Source: Henriciella algicola (GTDB taxonomy: Bacteria; Pseudomonadota; Alphaproteobacteria; Caulobacterales; Hyphomonadaceae). Taken from it: a stretch of DNA of 64,000 bases. Within the stretch, counting starts at the first letter, position 1. Each line of letters opens with the position of its first letter. The notes below the pieces were generated by a model. The model was not told where the DNA came from. It saw nothing but the letters and a program-made list of their open reading frames with translations, and did not search any database. A program made the translations under genes and the position numbers. The stretch is taken from positions 496,001 to 560,000 of the forward strand of contig NZ_QWGA01000003.1 of NCBI RefSeq assembly GCF_003576245.1, in the 5' to 3' direction. Shown piece by piece: positions 10,399 to 19,049 of this stretch.

Positions 10399-11934
10399 TC
10401 AAGCAGCGAGGCGTTTCATGCGACGCGCCTCTAGCTTGTTCAGCGCGTGGATATAGGCCTTGGCGCTGGCAACCAGCGTATCAGGGTCAGATGCACGCCC
10501 GACAGCCATGATGCCCTCACCGTTCAGCCGGACGCTGACTTCAGCCTGAGCGTCCGTACCGCCGGTGACAGCATGCACCTGGTAGAGGTCCAGCTTGGCT
10601 TCGTGGTTCACGATCTTGCGAATAGCGTTGAAGACGGCATCGACGGGGCCGTTGCCCGTGCAGCTCGCTTCCAGAAGCTCTCCATCGACACGCAGAGACA
10701 AGTCTGCCTGTTGCGGCCCGACAGAGCCGGCAATGACGCGCAGACTATCGAAGCCGACCCGCTCCCCCATCGCCGACAACTGGTCATCGACGAGCGCCAG
10801 AATGTCATCGTCGAAGACATGCTTCTTGCGGTCCGCGAGATCCTTGAAACGGCGAAACGCCTCGTTCAAGGAATCAGGGTCGAGTTCATAGCCAAGAGAG
10901 GCGAGCTTGTCCCGGAAGGCGTTGCGGCCGGACAGCTTCCCCATCACAAGTGAGGATTTGGACACGCCAACATCCTCTGGCTTCATGATCTCATAGGTCT
11001 CAGTGTTCTTCAGCATGCCATCCTGATGGATGCCGCTTTCATGGGCGAAAGCGTTCTTACCGACGATCGCTTTATTGTACTGAACCGGAAAGCCCGTGAT
11101 CCGGCTCACCATCTGGCTGGCGCGTGCCAGACGGGTGGTGTCGATGCCCGTTTCGAACGGCAGCGTGTCGCCGCGCACCTTGAACGCCATGACGATCTCT
11201 TCGAGCGCCGCATTGCCTGCGCGCTCCCCGAGACCATTAATCGTGCACTCAATCTGTCGCGCGCCGTTCTGCGCCCCGGCAATGGAGTTCGCGACAGCAA
11301 GGCCAAGATCATTATGGCAGTGCGTCGACCAGATCACCTTGTCTGCGTTCGGGATCGTTTCCCGCAGAGCCCGGATCAGGCCGCCATATTCGTCGGGATG
11401 AGTGTAGCCGACCGTATCGGGAACGTTGATCGTCGTCGCACCGGAGGCAATGGCCGCATCGATACACTTGCAGAGAAAATCGAACTCCGTCCGGGTCGCG
11501 TCCTCAGCGGACCATTCGACGTCTTCGACCAGGTTACGGGCGTGAGCTACAGACCGGCCAACAGCCTCCAGCACAGCATTCGGCCCCATCTGAAGCTTGT
11601 GCTTCATGTGCACGGGACTGGTGGAGATGAACGTATGGATGCGCGGGCGGGCCGCGTGACGCACGGCCTCCCCGCAGCGGTCGATATCCTCCAGCTTTGA
11701 ACGCGACAGTCCGGTGATCACCGACGACTTTGACCGGCGGGCAATGTCCCGCACAGCTTCGAAGTCGCCCTGCGAGGAGGCGGGAAAGCCCGCCTCAATG
11801 ATGTCGACGCCCATCGTCTCGAGGAGGTCGGCAAGATCCAGCTTTTCATTATGCGTCATGGACGCGCCTGGCGACTGTTCGCCGTCGCGCATGGTCGTAT
11901 CGAAGATCAGAATGCGGTCTTTTTCGGTGGTCAT
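10399..11934 (-). CDS. leuA: 2-isopropylmalate synthase
   Basis: The 511-residue enzyme condenses acetyl-CoA with 2-oxoisovalerate in the first committed step of leucine synthesis. The catalytic barrel carries the RDGEQSPG metal/catalytic block (residues 17-24) and the HCHNDLGLAV metal-binding HxH motif. A C-terminal LeuA regulatory domain (after about residue 380) would give leucine feedback inhibition. Length and domain order are those of the short proteobacterial type. A leucine-rich leader ORF precedes it by 75 nt, suggesting attenuation as well as feedback control. Confidence 0.97.
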   Translation of the reverse strand: MTTEKDRILIFDTTMRDGEQSPGASMTHNEKLDLADLLETMGVDIIEAGFPASSQGDFEAVRDIARRSKSSVITGLSRSKLEDIDRCGEAVRHAARPRIHTFISTSPVHMKHKLQMGPNAVLEAVGRSVAHARNLVEDVEWSAEDATRTEFDFLCKCIDAAIASGATTINVPDTVGYTHPDEYGGLIRALRETIPNADKVIWSTHCHNDLGLAVANSIAGAQNGARQIECTINGLGERAGNAALEEIVMAFKVRGDTLPFETGIDTTRLARASQMVSRITGFPVQYNKAIVGKNAFAHESGIHQDGMLKNTETYEIMKPEDVGVSKSSLVMGKLSGRNAFRDKLASLGYELDPDSLNEAFRRFKDLADRKKHVFDDDILALVDDQLSAMGERVGFDSLRVIAGSVGPQQADLSLRVDGELLEASCTGNGPVDAVFNAIRKIVNHEAKLDLYQVHAVTGGTDAQAEVSVRLNGEGIMAVGRASDPDTLVASAKAYIHALNKLEARRMKRLAA

Positions 11935-12009
11935 GGACGGGCCTGCGGGGTCTTTTGAGATGTCAGCGAAAGGGCGTTTAAGTCGATCCCCTGACCAGGC
12001 GCCGGACCA

Positions 12010-12087
12010 TCAGCGTCCAGCGACCACCAGCCAGGGGCTGCTAAGTAGCAGGTCCGTTAGTCCCTCAAGAGGCAAATTCTTGCGCAT
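12010..12087 (-). CDS. Candidate leucine leader peptide for leuA
   Basis: A 25-codon ORF ends 75 nt before the leuA start. It begins MRKNLPLEGL and ends with LLLSSPWLVVAGR. Seven of 25 residues are Leu, with a central run of three Leu codons CTG-CTA-CTT and a fourth Leu codon CTA three codons earlier. Its ATG follows AGGT by five bases. The ORF starts eight bases after the TVP38 gene stop. Downstream RNA could pair CCCCTG inside the ORF with CAGGGG beyond it. I see no clear stem with a U-run, so the terminating structure is unproven. The leader role is inferred. Confidence 0.6.
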   Translation of the reverse strand: MRKNLPLEGLTDLLLSSPWLVVAGR

Positions 12088-12094
12088 GAGTGAC

Positions 12095-12838
12095 CTATTC
12101 CGGCTTTTCGCTTGCCCTGTCAACCGGCCTTATGGACATCGGGGAAATGATCTTGCCAGATTTCTGACGGTGCCGGACATAGAGCCAGAGGCCACCAAAT
12201 ATCAGCGCGGCCAGCACTGCAAGCGCGGCTGCAATAAGGGGTGAGCCAGTGATCGCGGACATCAGGCTCTGACCCGCAAAGGTCACCAGAAGGATCTTTG
12301 GAAGCGACCCGATCGCCATACCGCCCAGGAAGGCGAGATAGTTTGCACGCAGCGCCCCGAAGGCCATGTTGACGATCAGGAAGGGGCCCGTCGGTACGTT
12401 ACGTACGATCATGCTGGCTGCGAACGCGTTCCGGCTGACAAACTCGGCAAACCGGGCAGCGCGGCGCCCGGAGAAGCGCGCCACCGCAGCCTCACCGCTG
12501 AAGCGGCCCAGCCAGAACGTCACTGTCCCGGACACCATGGTCGCGACCCACGAATAGAGCGCGCCGTTGACCGGGCCGAAGGCGACGACTGCTGCCCCGA
12601 TCAATCCGAACTGCGGCAGGCCGACAAAAGCCGCGCCGGTGAAAAGTGCGATGACGGCCGGGAGCGCCCATGGCGTATCGGCCATTTCCTGCATCTGCGC
12701 GATGAAAGCCTCGAGTGAGCCGAGCACGCCTGCCTTGCCGAGCAGGAAAAGCGTGATCACGGCAGCGCCTAGGCCCAGGCCCAGCCAGAGTGCCTTGCGC
12801 GAACGCGCAGCGGGAATACGGTCGGTCGGGGTCGTCAT
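12095..12838 (-). CDS. TVP38/TMEM64 (VTT domain) membrane protein
   Basis: A 247-residue inner-membrane protein with a basic N-terminus, one TM near residues 18-38 and a VTT/DedA-like core. The core shows the FVGLPQFGLIGAA-type re-entrant segment, a Gly-rich FGPVNGALYSWVAT helix, and the conserved R-N-VPTGPFLIVNMAFG block seen in the TVP38 family. DedA/TVP38 relatives are linked to lipid scrambling or transport; the role here is not known. It lies between a methyltransferase-like lipoprotein gene and leuA on the same strand, so co-transcription is possible. Confidence 0.88.
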   Translation of the reverse strand: MTTPTDRIPAARSRKALWLGLGLGAAVITLFLLGKAGVLGSLEAFIAQMQEMADTPWALPAVIALFTGAAFVGLPQFGLIGAAVVAFGPVNGALYSWVATMVSGTVTFWLGRFSGEAAVARFSGRRAARFAEFVSRNAFAASMIVRNVPTGPFLIVNMAFGALRANYLAFLGGMAIGSLPKILLVTFAGQSLMSAITGSPLIAAALAVLAALIFGGLWLYVRHRQKSGKIISPMSIRPVDRASEKPE

Positions 12839-12903
12839 AACCGCCTCCCTGTCCTCCAGCGGCTGGCTGCGGTCAAGCGATCCTCACAGAACGCCCTGCA
12901 GCC

Positions 12904-13725
12904 TTATTGCGGCGCGCTCATCGGCTTTTCGAACTTCATCAGGAACTGGTCGGTGCGGCCACGTACAGACTCGTCGAACACGTTCGCATCAAGGTCGTCG
13001 CCCGGATTGTCGAGAAGGTCACTCTCGGCAACCAGAACGAAGCCAGCTTCACGGCCAAGGTCCCGTACGATCTGGGGATCGATACGGTGGGTCTCCCCGC
13101 CGATTGTCGCCGGAGCGCCTTCAGGCCCCGTATGGTCGAGAACGACGAAGCTGCCGCCCGGCTTCAGCACGCGAAAGATTTCAGGGAAGGAGTCGTCCGG
13201 ATTCGCGACGAGCGGCTCGCCATTCTCTGGCGTGTACCAGAGTTCGTGCGGCCCCTGGAACCAGGTCACAACGTCGACGCTTTCGTCGTCCAGCGGGAAG
13301 CTATCAAAGTCGGCCCGCAGGTACTCGACATTATCCAGCCCATCCATCCGGATCTCTGCCGCGTCGCCCAGAAAGCCATCAAAGGCCGCCGGGTTCTGCA
13401 TATAAAGGGTCGCATCATCATTGAGATAGCGCGACAGGATCTCGGTGAAGTAGCCGCCGCCTGCTTCAAGCTCCAGCACCGTCTCATCCGGCAGGAGACC
13501 CGCAAACTCGATCACGCCAGCGGGGCGGCGCAGCTCGTCGCGCTCAACATCGGTTTCAGGCCGCTCGCTGCTGGCAATCGCACTTTGAAGGCGCGCTGCA
13601 TCAACACTTCGCGATGTCATCATCGGCGGAAGCGGTGCTTCGGCTGGTGGAAGATCATCGCCGCTTTGCGTGGCACAGGCGCCTGCCAAAAGAAGCGCGC
13701 TCAGTCCTGTCAGACGTTTGATCAT
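12904..13725 (-). CDS. Exported methyltransferase-like lipoprotein (COG4798-like)
   Basis: The chosen start gives 273 residues and sits seven bases after AAGGAGGA; upstream in-frame ATGs lie within or before that site. The N-terminus is a lipoprotein signal with lipobox LAGAC. The mature protein has a Rossmann methyltransferase layout: VLELEAGGGYFTEIL (motif I region, with ELEAGGG where DxGxGxG is usual), an acidic DFDSFPLD block, and FPEIFRVLKPGGSFVVLDH. It resembles the predicted methyltransferases of COG4798, several of which carry signal peptides. How an exported protein would obtain SAM is unexplained, so catalysis is uncertain. Confidence 0.75.
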   Translation of the reverse strand: MIKRLTGLSALLLAGACATQSGDDLPPAEAPLPPMMTSRSVDAARLQSAIASSERPETDVERDELRRPAGVIEFAGLLPDETVLELEAGGGYFTEILSRYLNDDATLYMQNPAAFDGFLGDAAEIRMDGLDNVEYLRADFDSFPLDDESVDVVTWFQGPHELWYTPENGEPLVANPDDSFPEIFRVLKPGGSFVVLDHTGPEGAPATIGGETHRIDPQIVRDLGREAGFVLVAESDLLDNPGDDLDANVFDESVRGRTDQFLMKFEKPMSAPQ

Positions 13726-13899
13726 GCTCATGTCCTCCTTCGCAAGGCGATACATTTAAGGAGTGGGATAAGCGCTTCGCCCGGCGCAGACAATGAAAAT
13801 CCGACCTTCGGTCTCTTGCAGTTACCGACAGGAAACCGCCACAATCCTCCCGAATTGTAAGAGCATCACTAGAATAATGATCGCCAGCGAGGTCCCATC

Positions 13900-14499
13900 A
13901 TGAAAGCCAGACATCAGCTTGTTGCAGGCCTGATCAGCGCTTCCGCCCTTGCGTTCGCCCTTCCGGCGTCCGCGCAATTCGGGCCAGAGCGCATCGCCAA
14001 ACCCGATGCTGATGAGCTCTATGCCGACCGTGCCATGCAAAAGGGTTGGTACGACGATGCGCTAGAGCGCTATTCGGAAGCCTGCGAAGACAAGAGCCAG
14101 CAACGCGAAGTCTGGTCACGCAACTGCCGCAAGGCTGGCAATATCTACCGCCGCGGTCTCGGCATCACGCAGGATTATGAAGCCGCCCGCAAGCTTTATG
14201 ACACCTCCTGCTTTGATGGCCGCGATGCAGACAGCTGCCTCGAACAGGCGCATGTCAGCTTCACCGGCAATGATGGAAACGAGGATCTGGAGTACGCGCG
14301 CCGTCTTTATAAACGCGCTTGCGACCTCGGCGATCAGACCGGTTGTGGCGGCTATGGCTCCATGGTCTATCGCGGCCAGGGCGGCATCATGAACCGGGAT
14401 GAGGGCAAGGATTACATCCAGCGCGCCTGCGAAACCGGAGACACCTGGTCTTGTGAGCGTGCACGCGGCTACGGCTTTCCGGACCGGCGCGGCCTCTGA
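13900..14499 (+). CDS. Secreted Sel1-like repeat protein
   Basis: A 199-residue product with a clear signal peptide ending near residue 25 (LPASAQ). The mature part contains helical pairs of Sel1/TPR type, for example the YEAARKLYDTSCFDGRDADSC and LEYARRLYKRACDLGDQTGC stretches, with recurring Ala-Arg-x-Leu-Tyr and paired Cys. Eight or so Cys suggest disulfides in the periplasm. Sel1 proteins usually scaffold envelope complexes; a beta-lactamase HcpA-like fold is an alternative because of the Cys spacing. No neighbour points to a specific partner. Confidence 0.75.
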   Translation: MKARHQLVAGLISASALAFALPASAQFGPERIAKPDADELYADRAMQKGWYDDALERYSEACEDKSQQREVWSRNCRKAGNIYRRGLGITQDYEAARKLYDTSCFDGRDADSCLEQAHVSFTGNDGNEDLEYARRLYKRACDLGDQTGCGGYGSMVYRGQGGIMNRDEGKDYIQRACETGDTWSCERARGYGFPDRRGL

Positions 14500-14597
14500 G
14501 CCGCCCGAGCCAGAAATGTCGAACCGATCGGCAGATAGGTAAAATTTAAAACCTGCGATTACGCCAATGTTTGCTTTCGGCTGCTAGATGAGCGGCC

Positions 14598-15374
14598 ATG
14601 ACACAAGGCTATCGTCTCCTTGAAGCCGATACTGGCGCAGTCTCACGAGCTCTGATCTTCTTCGGGTTCGTGATCGCCGCCGCGCTGTCGCTGTCGGTCC
14701 TGTTTGCCGTTCTGGTCATCAACATGTTCGGCGTTCCTGCCGGAAACAATGACTTCATGCTGATGACGGTGGTGATTGCGGCTTGCGTTGCGAGCCCGAT
14801 GGCAGGTCTTGCCGCGCAGAACCAGTACCGCGTTGACCGCTATCAGACCACGCTGGAAGCGATGGCCTCGACAGACCCGTTGACCGGCTTGCTCAATCGC
14901 CGCTCCTTCAAGACGCTTGCCGAGGAAGAGCTGGCGCGTATGGAGCGTACACAGAACAGCGTATATGTCGCGCTGTTCGACCTGGACCACTTCAAAGCCG
15001 TCAACGACACGAATGGCCATGCATTCGGCGACCGCGTCCTGATTGCCATTGCCAATCTCAGCCACGCAGCCCTGCGCGGGCCATTCGACCGGCTGGGGCG
15101 CTGGGGCGGAGAGGAATTCATTATACTGCTCAGCGATGTGAATCAGCAGCAGGCCGAAGGTGTCTGCGAACGCCTTCGCAAGCGCATTGCCGGCACAGAT
15201 CTGAGCTTCAATGGCAAGACGACGCGCGTTTCCGCGAGCTTCGGCCTCGCGAAACTGCGTCCCGAAGACGGGCTCGCCGCCTGTATCGATAAGGCTGACG
15301 GCTTCCTTTATGAGGCCAAGAATGGCGGGCGAAACTGCGTGCGCAGTGAACCGAAGATCCGCAGCGCCGCGTAA
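14598..15374 (+). CDS. Membrane diguanylate cyclase (GGEEF)
   Basis: A 258-residue protein with two TM segments (about 18-43 and 53-73) followed directly by a GGDEF domain. It should make cyclic di-GMP from GTP. The STDPLTGLLNRRSF start block is at 91-104 and the active-site loop GGEEF is at 170-174. The inhibitory I-site RxxD is not present: the Asp is at 164, but the residue three before it is Gly. No sensory domain other than the membrane hairpin is seen. A paralogue with the same layout is at 47771-48577. Confidence 0.92.
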   Translation: MTQGYRLLEADTGAVSRALIFFGFVIAAALSLSVLFAVLVINMFGVPAGNNDFMLMTVVIAACVASPMAGLAAQNQYRVDRYQTTLEAMASTDPLTGLLNRRSFKTLAEEELARMERTQNSVYVALFDLDHFKAVNDTNGHAFGDRVLIAIANLSHAALRGPFDRLGRWGGEEFIILLSDVNQQQAEGVCERLRKRIAGTDLSFNGKTTRVSASFGLAKLRPEDGLAACIDKADGFLYEAKNGGRNCVRSEPKIRSAA

Positions 15375-15443
15375 GGCGCGCACGCGGCCCCAGACCTCTA
15401 ACCTATTGAGAACCCACATCGCGGCTCATACATTGAGCGCGTG

Positions 15444-16454
15444 ATGACACCATTTTCCGTTCTCGACCTCGCCCCGATCGTTGAAGGCAGCAATCCGCAG
15501 GATGCGCTCGCTCGTGCCCGGCGCCTTGCCACGCACGCTGACCGGCTCGGCTATAACCGCTACTGGCTGGCCGAACACCACAACATGCCCGGCATTGCAA
15601 GCGCAGCGACGGCCGTGATGATCGCCCATGCGGGACAGGACACTGAGAACATTCGCCTTGGCGCGGGTGGCATCATGTTGCCTAATCACGCGCCGATCAT
15701 GGTGGCCGAGCAATTCGGGACGCTGGAAGCCATCTATCCCGGCCGCGTCGATCTTGGCCTTGGCCGTGCGCCGGGCGGCGACCAGCTTGTCTCACAGGCC
15801 CTGCGCCGCACCATGGTTGGCGGCGAGGATCGCTTTCCCAAGGAAGTCATGGAGCTGCAGGCCTTTCTCGGCCCGGTGCAGCCGGGACAGCGCGTTCAGG
15901 CCGTGCCCGGTGGCAATACGAACATTCCGCTCTGGATTCTCGGTTCGTCGACATTCGGCGCACAGCTGGCAGCCTATCTCGGCCTGCCCTACGCCTTCGC
16001 ATCTCACTTTGCCCCGCAACAGATGAAGCAGGCGATCTCGATCTACCGCGAAACGTTCCAGCCGTCGGAGCAGCTGAAGAAGCCTTATGTGATGCTCGGC
16101 TACAATATGATTGCCGCCGATAGCGACGATGAGGCTGACCGGCTTGCCTCGTCGCTGCGCCGGACATTCGTCAATCTGCGCCGGGGCACCCCGACACGCC
16201 TCGCCCCGCCTGACCCGTCCTTTGACGCTGAAATCCAGCCGCATGAACGCACCATGCTGGAGGCGACGCTTGCGTGCACCGCCATTGGCTCACCCAGGAC
16301 CGTCAGCGAAAAGGTGGAAGCGTTCCTCGCCGATACGGGTGCAGACGAGCTGATCCTGTCGGCCCATATCTTCGACGAGAAGGCGCGGCTCCGCTCATAT
16401 GAGATCGCCGCTGAAGTCCGCGAAAGCCTCAGCGCACCGAAAGCAGCCGAATAG
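15444..16454 (+). CDS. LLM-class flavin-dependent oxidoreductase
   Basis: A 336-residue luciferase-like monooxygenase fold. The family blocks are [16 protein letters not shown] near residues 40-55, a GGIMLPNH block, and LGLGRAPGG, close to the MsnO8/YhbW-type group. It is expected to use reduced flavin to oxidise an unknown small molecule. An ATG at 15444 is preferred; a GTG at 15441 would add one residue. It starts about 70 nt after the diguanylate cyclase and ends 55 nt before a DMT exporter on the same strand, which hints at a shared transcript. Confidence 0.88.
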   Translation: MTPFSVLDLAPIVEGSNPQDALARARRLATHADRLGYNRYWLAEHHNMPGIASAATAVMIAHAGQDTENIRLGAGGIMLPNHAPIMVAEQFGTLEAIYPGRVDLGLGRAPGGDQLVSQALRRTMVGGEDRFPKEVMELQAFLGPVQPGQRVQAVPGGNTNIPLWILGSSTFGAQLAAYLGLPYAFASHFAPQQMKQAISIYRETFQPSEQLKKPYVMLGYNMIAADSDDEADRLASSLRRTFVNLRRGTPTRLAPPDPSFDAEIQPHERTMLEATLACTAIGSPRTVSEKVEAFLADTGADELILSAHIFDEKARLRSYEIAAEVRESLSAPKAAE

Positions 16455-16509
16455 GCTTCGCCAAAGATTTACTGGCGGGACAAGCGATGGCGCGTTAGAC
16501 CGCGCGCCC

Positions 16510-17430
16510 ATGCTTAGATCCCGCCTCCTTGCCATGCCTGTGCTGATTGCCGCCTTCGCGATAGCGATGGGCGCTGTCATCGATGCGCTGGTTAAAGCCG
16601 TCGCGCCCGGCGCGGGTCTGCACCACCTGCTGGCGTGGCGCTTTTGTTTCGGCGGCGTCATTGCCGGCGCGGTCTTCCTCGCCAAGAAGCGCCCTCGCCC
16701 ATCCAATGAAGCCATCCGGTTTCACACGATGCGGGGGCTGCTTCAGCTCTTCTGCGCCTTCACCTTCTTCTATGCGCTCACGCAGCTTCGCCTTGCCGAG
16801 GCAACCGCGCTTGGCTTTACAGCGGCGCTGATGGTTGCGCCGGTGGCCCGTCTGGTGATCGGCGAAAGACTTAGCGGCGTTGCCGTTCTTGCTGCGCTGA
16901 TCGGATTTGGCGGTGTGGCGCTGGCCGTCTTCGGCTCCAATCCGGAAGGGAGCGCAGCGCCCGGAGAACGCACGCTTGGCTATGTAGCACTGTTCAGCTC
17001 CACCATCGGCTATGCTTTTGTTCTGGTCTTCCTGCGGATGCGGGCACGCCATGAAGATGCGACGACGATCGCCCTCTTCACCAATATTGTGCCGGCCATC
17101 GCGCTGCTGCCAGTCACGCTTGGCCTGTTTGGCTGGCCATCGATTTCCTACATCCCCTTCTTCCTGCTGCTGGGCCTGCTGGGCTATTCGGTCTGGTATT
17201 TGATGACGCTGGCTTATGCGCAGGCCGAAGCGCAGGTGCTCGCACCGCTGGAGTATACCGCACTGGTGTGGAGCGCCCTGCTCGGGCTTTTCTTCTTTGA
17301 CGAATGGCCGGGCCCGGCGCTCTGGATTGGCGCGATCATCATCATCGGAAGCTGTCTGCTGGTCGCCTTTGAAAGCCGCTTCCGGACACGGCGCGGCGCA
17401 CGGATGCCCGCGAGCGACCTGCCCGAATGA
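16510..17430 (+). CDS. DMT-superfamily (EamA) transporter
   Basis: A 306-residue membrane protein with about ten hydrophobic segments arranged as two EamA repeats, the layout of drug/metabolite exporters such as RhaT/YdcZ relatives. Typical blocks are LLAWRFCFGGVIAG in the first repeat and a second-half VLAPLEYTALVWSALLGLFFFDEWP. The ATG at 16510 starts the hydrophobic N-terminus. A longer frame from 16399 would overlap the preceding gene and is rejected. The substrate is unknown. It is convergent with eda with no base between the two stop codons. Confidence 0.9.
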   Translation: MLRSRLLAMPVLIAAFAIAMGAVIDALVKAVAPGAGLHHLLAWRFCFGGVIAGAVFLAKKRPRPSNEAIRFHTMRGLLQLFCAFTFFYALTQLRLAEATALGFTAALMVAPVARLVIGERLSGVAVLAALIGFGGVALAVFGSNPEGSAAPGERTLGYVALFSSTIGYAFVLVFLRMRARHEDATTIALFTNIVPAIALLPVTLGLFGWPSISYIPFFLLLGLLGYSVWYLMTLAYAQAEAQVLAPLEYTALVWSALLGLFFFDEWPGPALWIGAIIIIGSCLLVAFESRFRTRRGARMPASDLPE

Positions 17431-18072
17431 TCAGGCCCGGCGGCCAAGCTTGACGGCAGCGGCAGCCTTGTCGCTGATCGCCTGCCAGTCGCCAGATGCC
17501 ATCTCATCGGCCGTCGCGATCCATGATCCGCCGACAGCGACGACGTTTGGCAGGGACAGATAATCTGCGGCGTTCTCAGGCGTCACGCCGCCCGTCGGCA
17601 TGAAATCAATGTGGGGCAGCGGAGCCGACAGCGCTTTAAGGAACTTCGCCCCGCCAGCGGCTTCTGCCGGGAAGAATTTCATTACGCCATAGCCTTCATC
17701 GAAACGGGCCATCGCCTCGCTTGCCGTTGACACGCCAGGCAGGATGACACCGTCATGATTTGAGAGCGCATCCAGAAGAAGCGGCGATGCGCCGGGCGTC
17801 ACCAGAAAGTCAGCGCCAGCCTTGAGCGAGGCATCGACATCGCCTTCAGAAATGATCGTTCCCGCCCCCACGAGCAACCTGTCATCGACATGCGACATGC
17901 GGTGGATGACTTCGAGGGCGGCGGGCGTCCGCAGCGTAATCTCAACCGAAGAGAGCCCCCCGCGAAGCAACGCTTCTGCAAGCGGCTCGGCATGGTCGGC
18001 TTCGTGGACCGTCAACACCGGGACGATGGGGGCCTTGTCTATGGCGGCGCGAAAAGCGGTCATGGTCTTCAT
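17431..18072 (-). CDS. eda: 2-keto-3-deoxy-6-phosphogluconate aldolase
   Basis: A 213-residue class I aldolase that splits KDPG into pyruvate and glyceraldehyde 3-phosphate, the last Entner-Doudoroff step. Visible blocks are SSVEITLRTPAAL with the catalytic Glu, VGAGTI, GADFLVTPG, and VMKFFPAEAAGG, where the Lys forms the Schiff base. A GGVTPENAADYL phosphate-binding block follows. Its start overlaps the glk stop by four bases, making it the last gene of zwf-edd-glk-eda. Confidence 0.96.
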   Translation of the reverse strand: MKTMTAFRAAIDKAPIVPVLTVHEADHAEPLAEALLRGGLSSVEITLRTPAALEVIHRMSHVDDRLLVGAGTIISEGDVDASLKAGADFLVTPGASPLLLDALSNHDGVILPGVSTASEAMARFDEGYGVMKFFPAEAAGGAKFLKALSAPLPHIDFMPTGGVTPENAADYLSLPNVVAVGGSWIATADEMASGDWQAISDKAAAAVKLGRRA

Positions 18073-19049
18073 GGGACGGGCACCTCGTCATATTCCAGTG
18101 CGGCCGCCCCGATGAGCGCGGCCTCCCCCGACATCAGGATGCGGATCGGGATGGGCTGCATATAATCGCTCATTGGCCCGCGTTGCAAAAACCGGTCAAT
18201 GGCTTCAGGTGCGGCAATCCAGTCGGCGAGCTCTTCTGCCACACCCCCGGTCACGACCACACCGCCTCGTGCGCCATTCATGAGCGCCGTATCGCCGAGC
18301 GCGTAGAGCGTGCCCCTCGCCCTGATCTCACACATATCGCGGCAGATCGGGTCGCCCTGCCGCGCCAGCTCTTCCACCTTTGCCGGATGGGTCTTTTCCC
18401 ACTGAACGCCGTCTATGTCGCAAAGCGCCTTGTGGACGGCGTCGAAGCCAGAGCCAGACAGGACAAGCTCCCGTGAGACATAGGCATGCGTTTCGCGCAG
18501 CTTCTCTGCCAGCGCCCACTCACGCGGGGTCGCGGGAGCAAACGCAGCATGGCCGCCCTCCCCCGTCAGCACCCTCCACCCTGTCGTGCCGACAGGTATG
18601 AGCGTTGCCATACCAAGCCCGGTTCCGGGGCCAGACACCAGAATGGGATGGCGCGCCGACGTATCGGGCTCGCCTTTGCGGACGAGGCGGAAGGCGTCGT
18701 CCGGCAGTTCCGGAATGGCCCGCGCCATGGCGGCGTAATCATTGACGAGGCGCACGGAGCTGAGGCCGCAATTCTCCTGCAGGCGCTGGGTGTCGACGAT
18801 CCAGTCGCGATTGGTGAGCTTGACGCGCCCTTTTTGCACGGGGCCAGCGAGCGCGATCAGAGCCCGCTTGGGTGCGCCCTTGCCGAGCTGGTTCAGGTAG
18901 AGGCCAAGCGCGTCGTCAAACCGCTCAAAATCATCGCCCGGCATGACGGAGACGTCAGAGACGACCGGCTTGCCCGCAAAGCCCTGACTGGCAACCGCGA
19001 ACCTGACATTTGTGCCGCCTATATCCCCGACGAGGACCGGATCAGCCAT
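18069..19049 (-). CDS. glk: Glucokinase
   Basis: A 326-residue ROK/GlcK-type kinase that makes glucose 6-phosphate. The N-terminal ATP phosphate loop GDIGGTNVRFAVA is at residues 8-20. A VNDYAAMARAIPEL block and the GPGTGLGMATLI block match bacterial Glk. The ATG at 19049 is chosen because it gives the standard N-terminus; an open frame extends upstream to 19244 but only into edd. It overlaps edd by eight bases and eda by four. Confidence 0.95.
   Translation of the reverse strand: MADPVLVGDIGGTNVRFAVASQGFAGKPVVSDVSVMPGDDFERFDDALGLYLNQLGKGAPKRALIALAGPVQKGRVKLTNRDWIVDTQRLQENCGLSSVRLVNDYAAMARAIPELPDDAFRLVRKGEPDTSARHPILVSGPGTGLGMATLIPVGTTGWRVLTGEGGHAAFAPATPREWALAEKLRETHAYVSRELVLSGSGFDAVHKALCDIDGVQWEKTHPAKVEELARQGDPICRDMCEIRARGTLYALGDTALMNGARGGVVVTGGVAEELADWIAAPEAIDRFLQRGPMSDYMQPIPIRILMSGEAALIGAAALEYDEVPVP

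Noticed and set aside
11935-12009. Rho-independent terminator between the leucine leader and leuA
   Set aside because: Short pairings are possible, but none is followed by a clear T-run.
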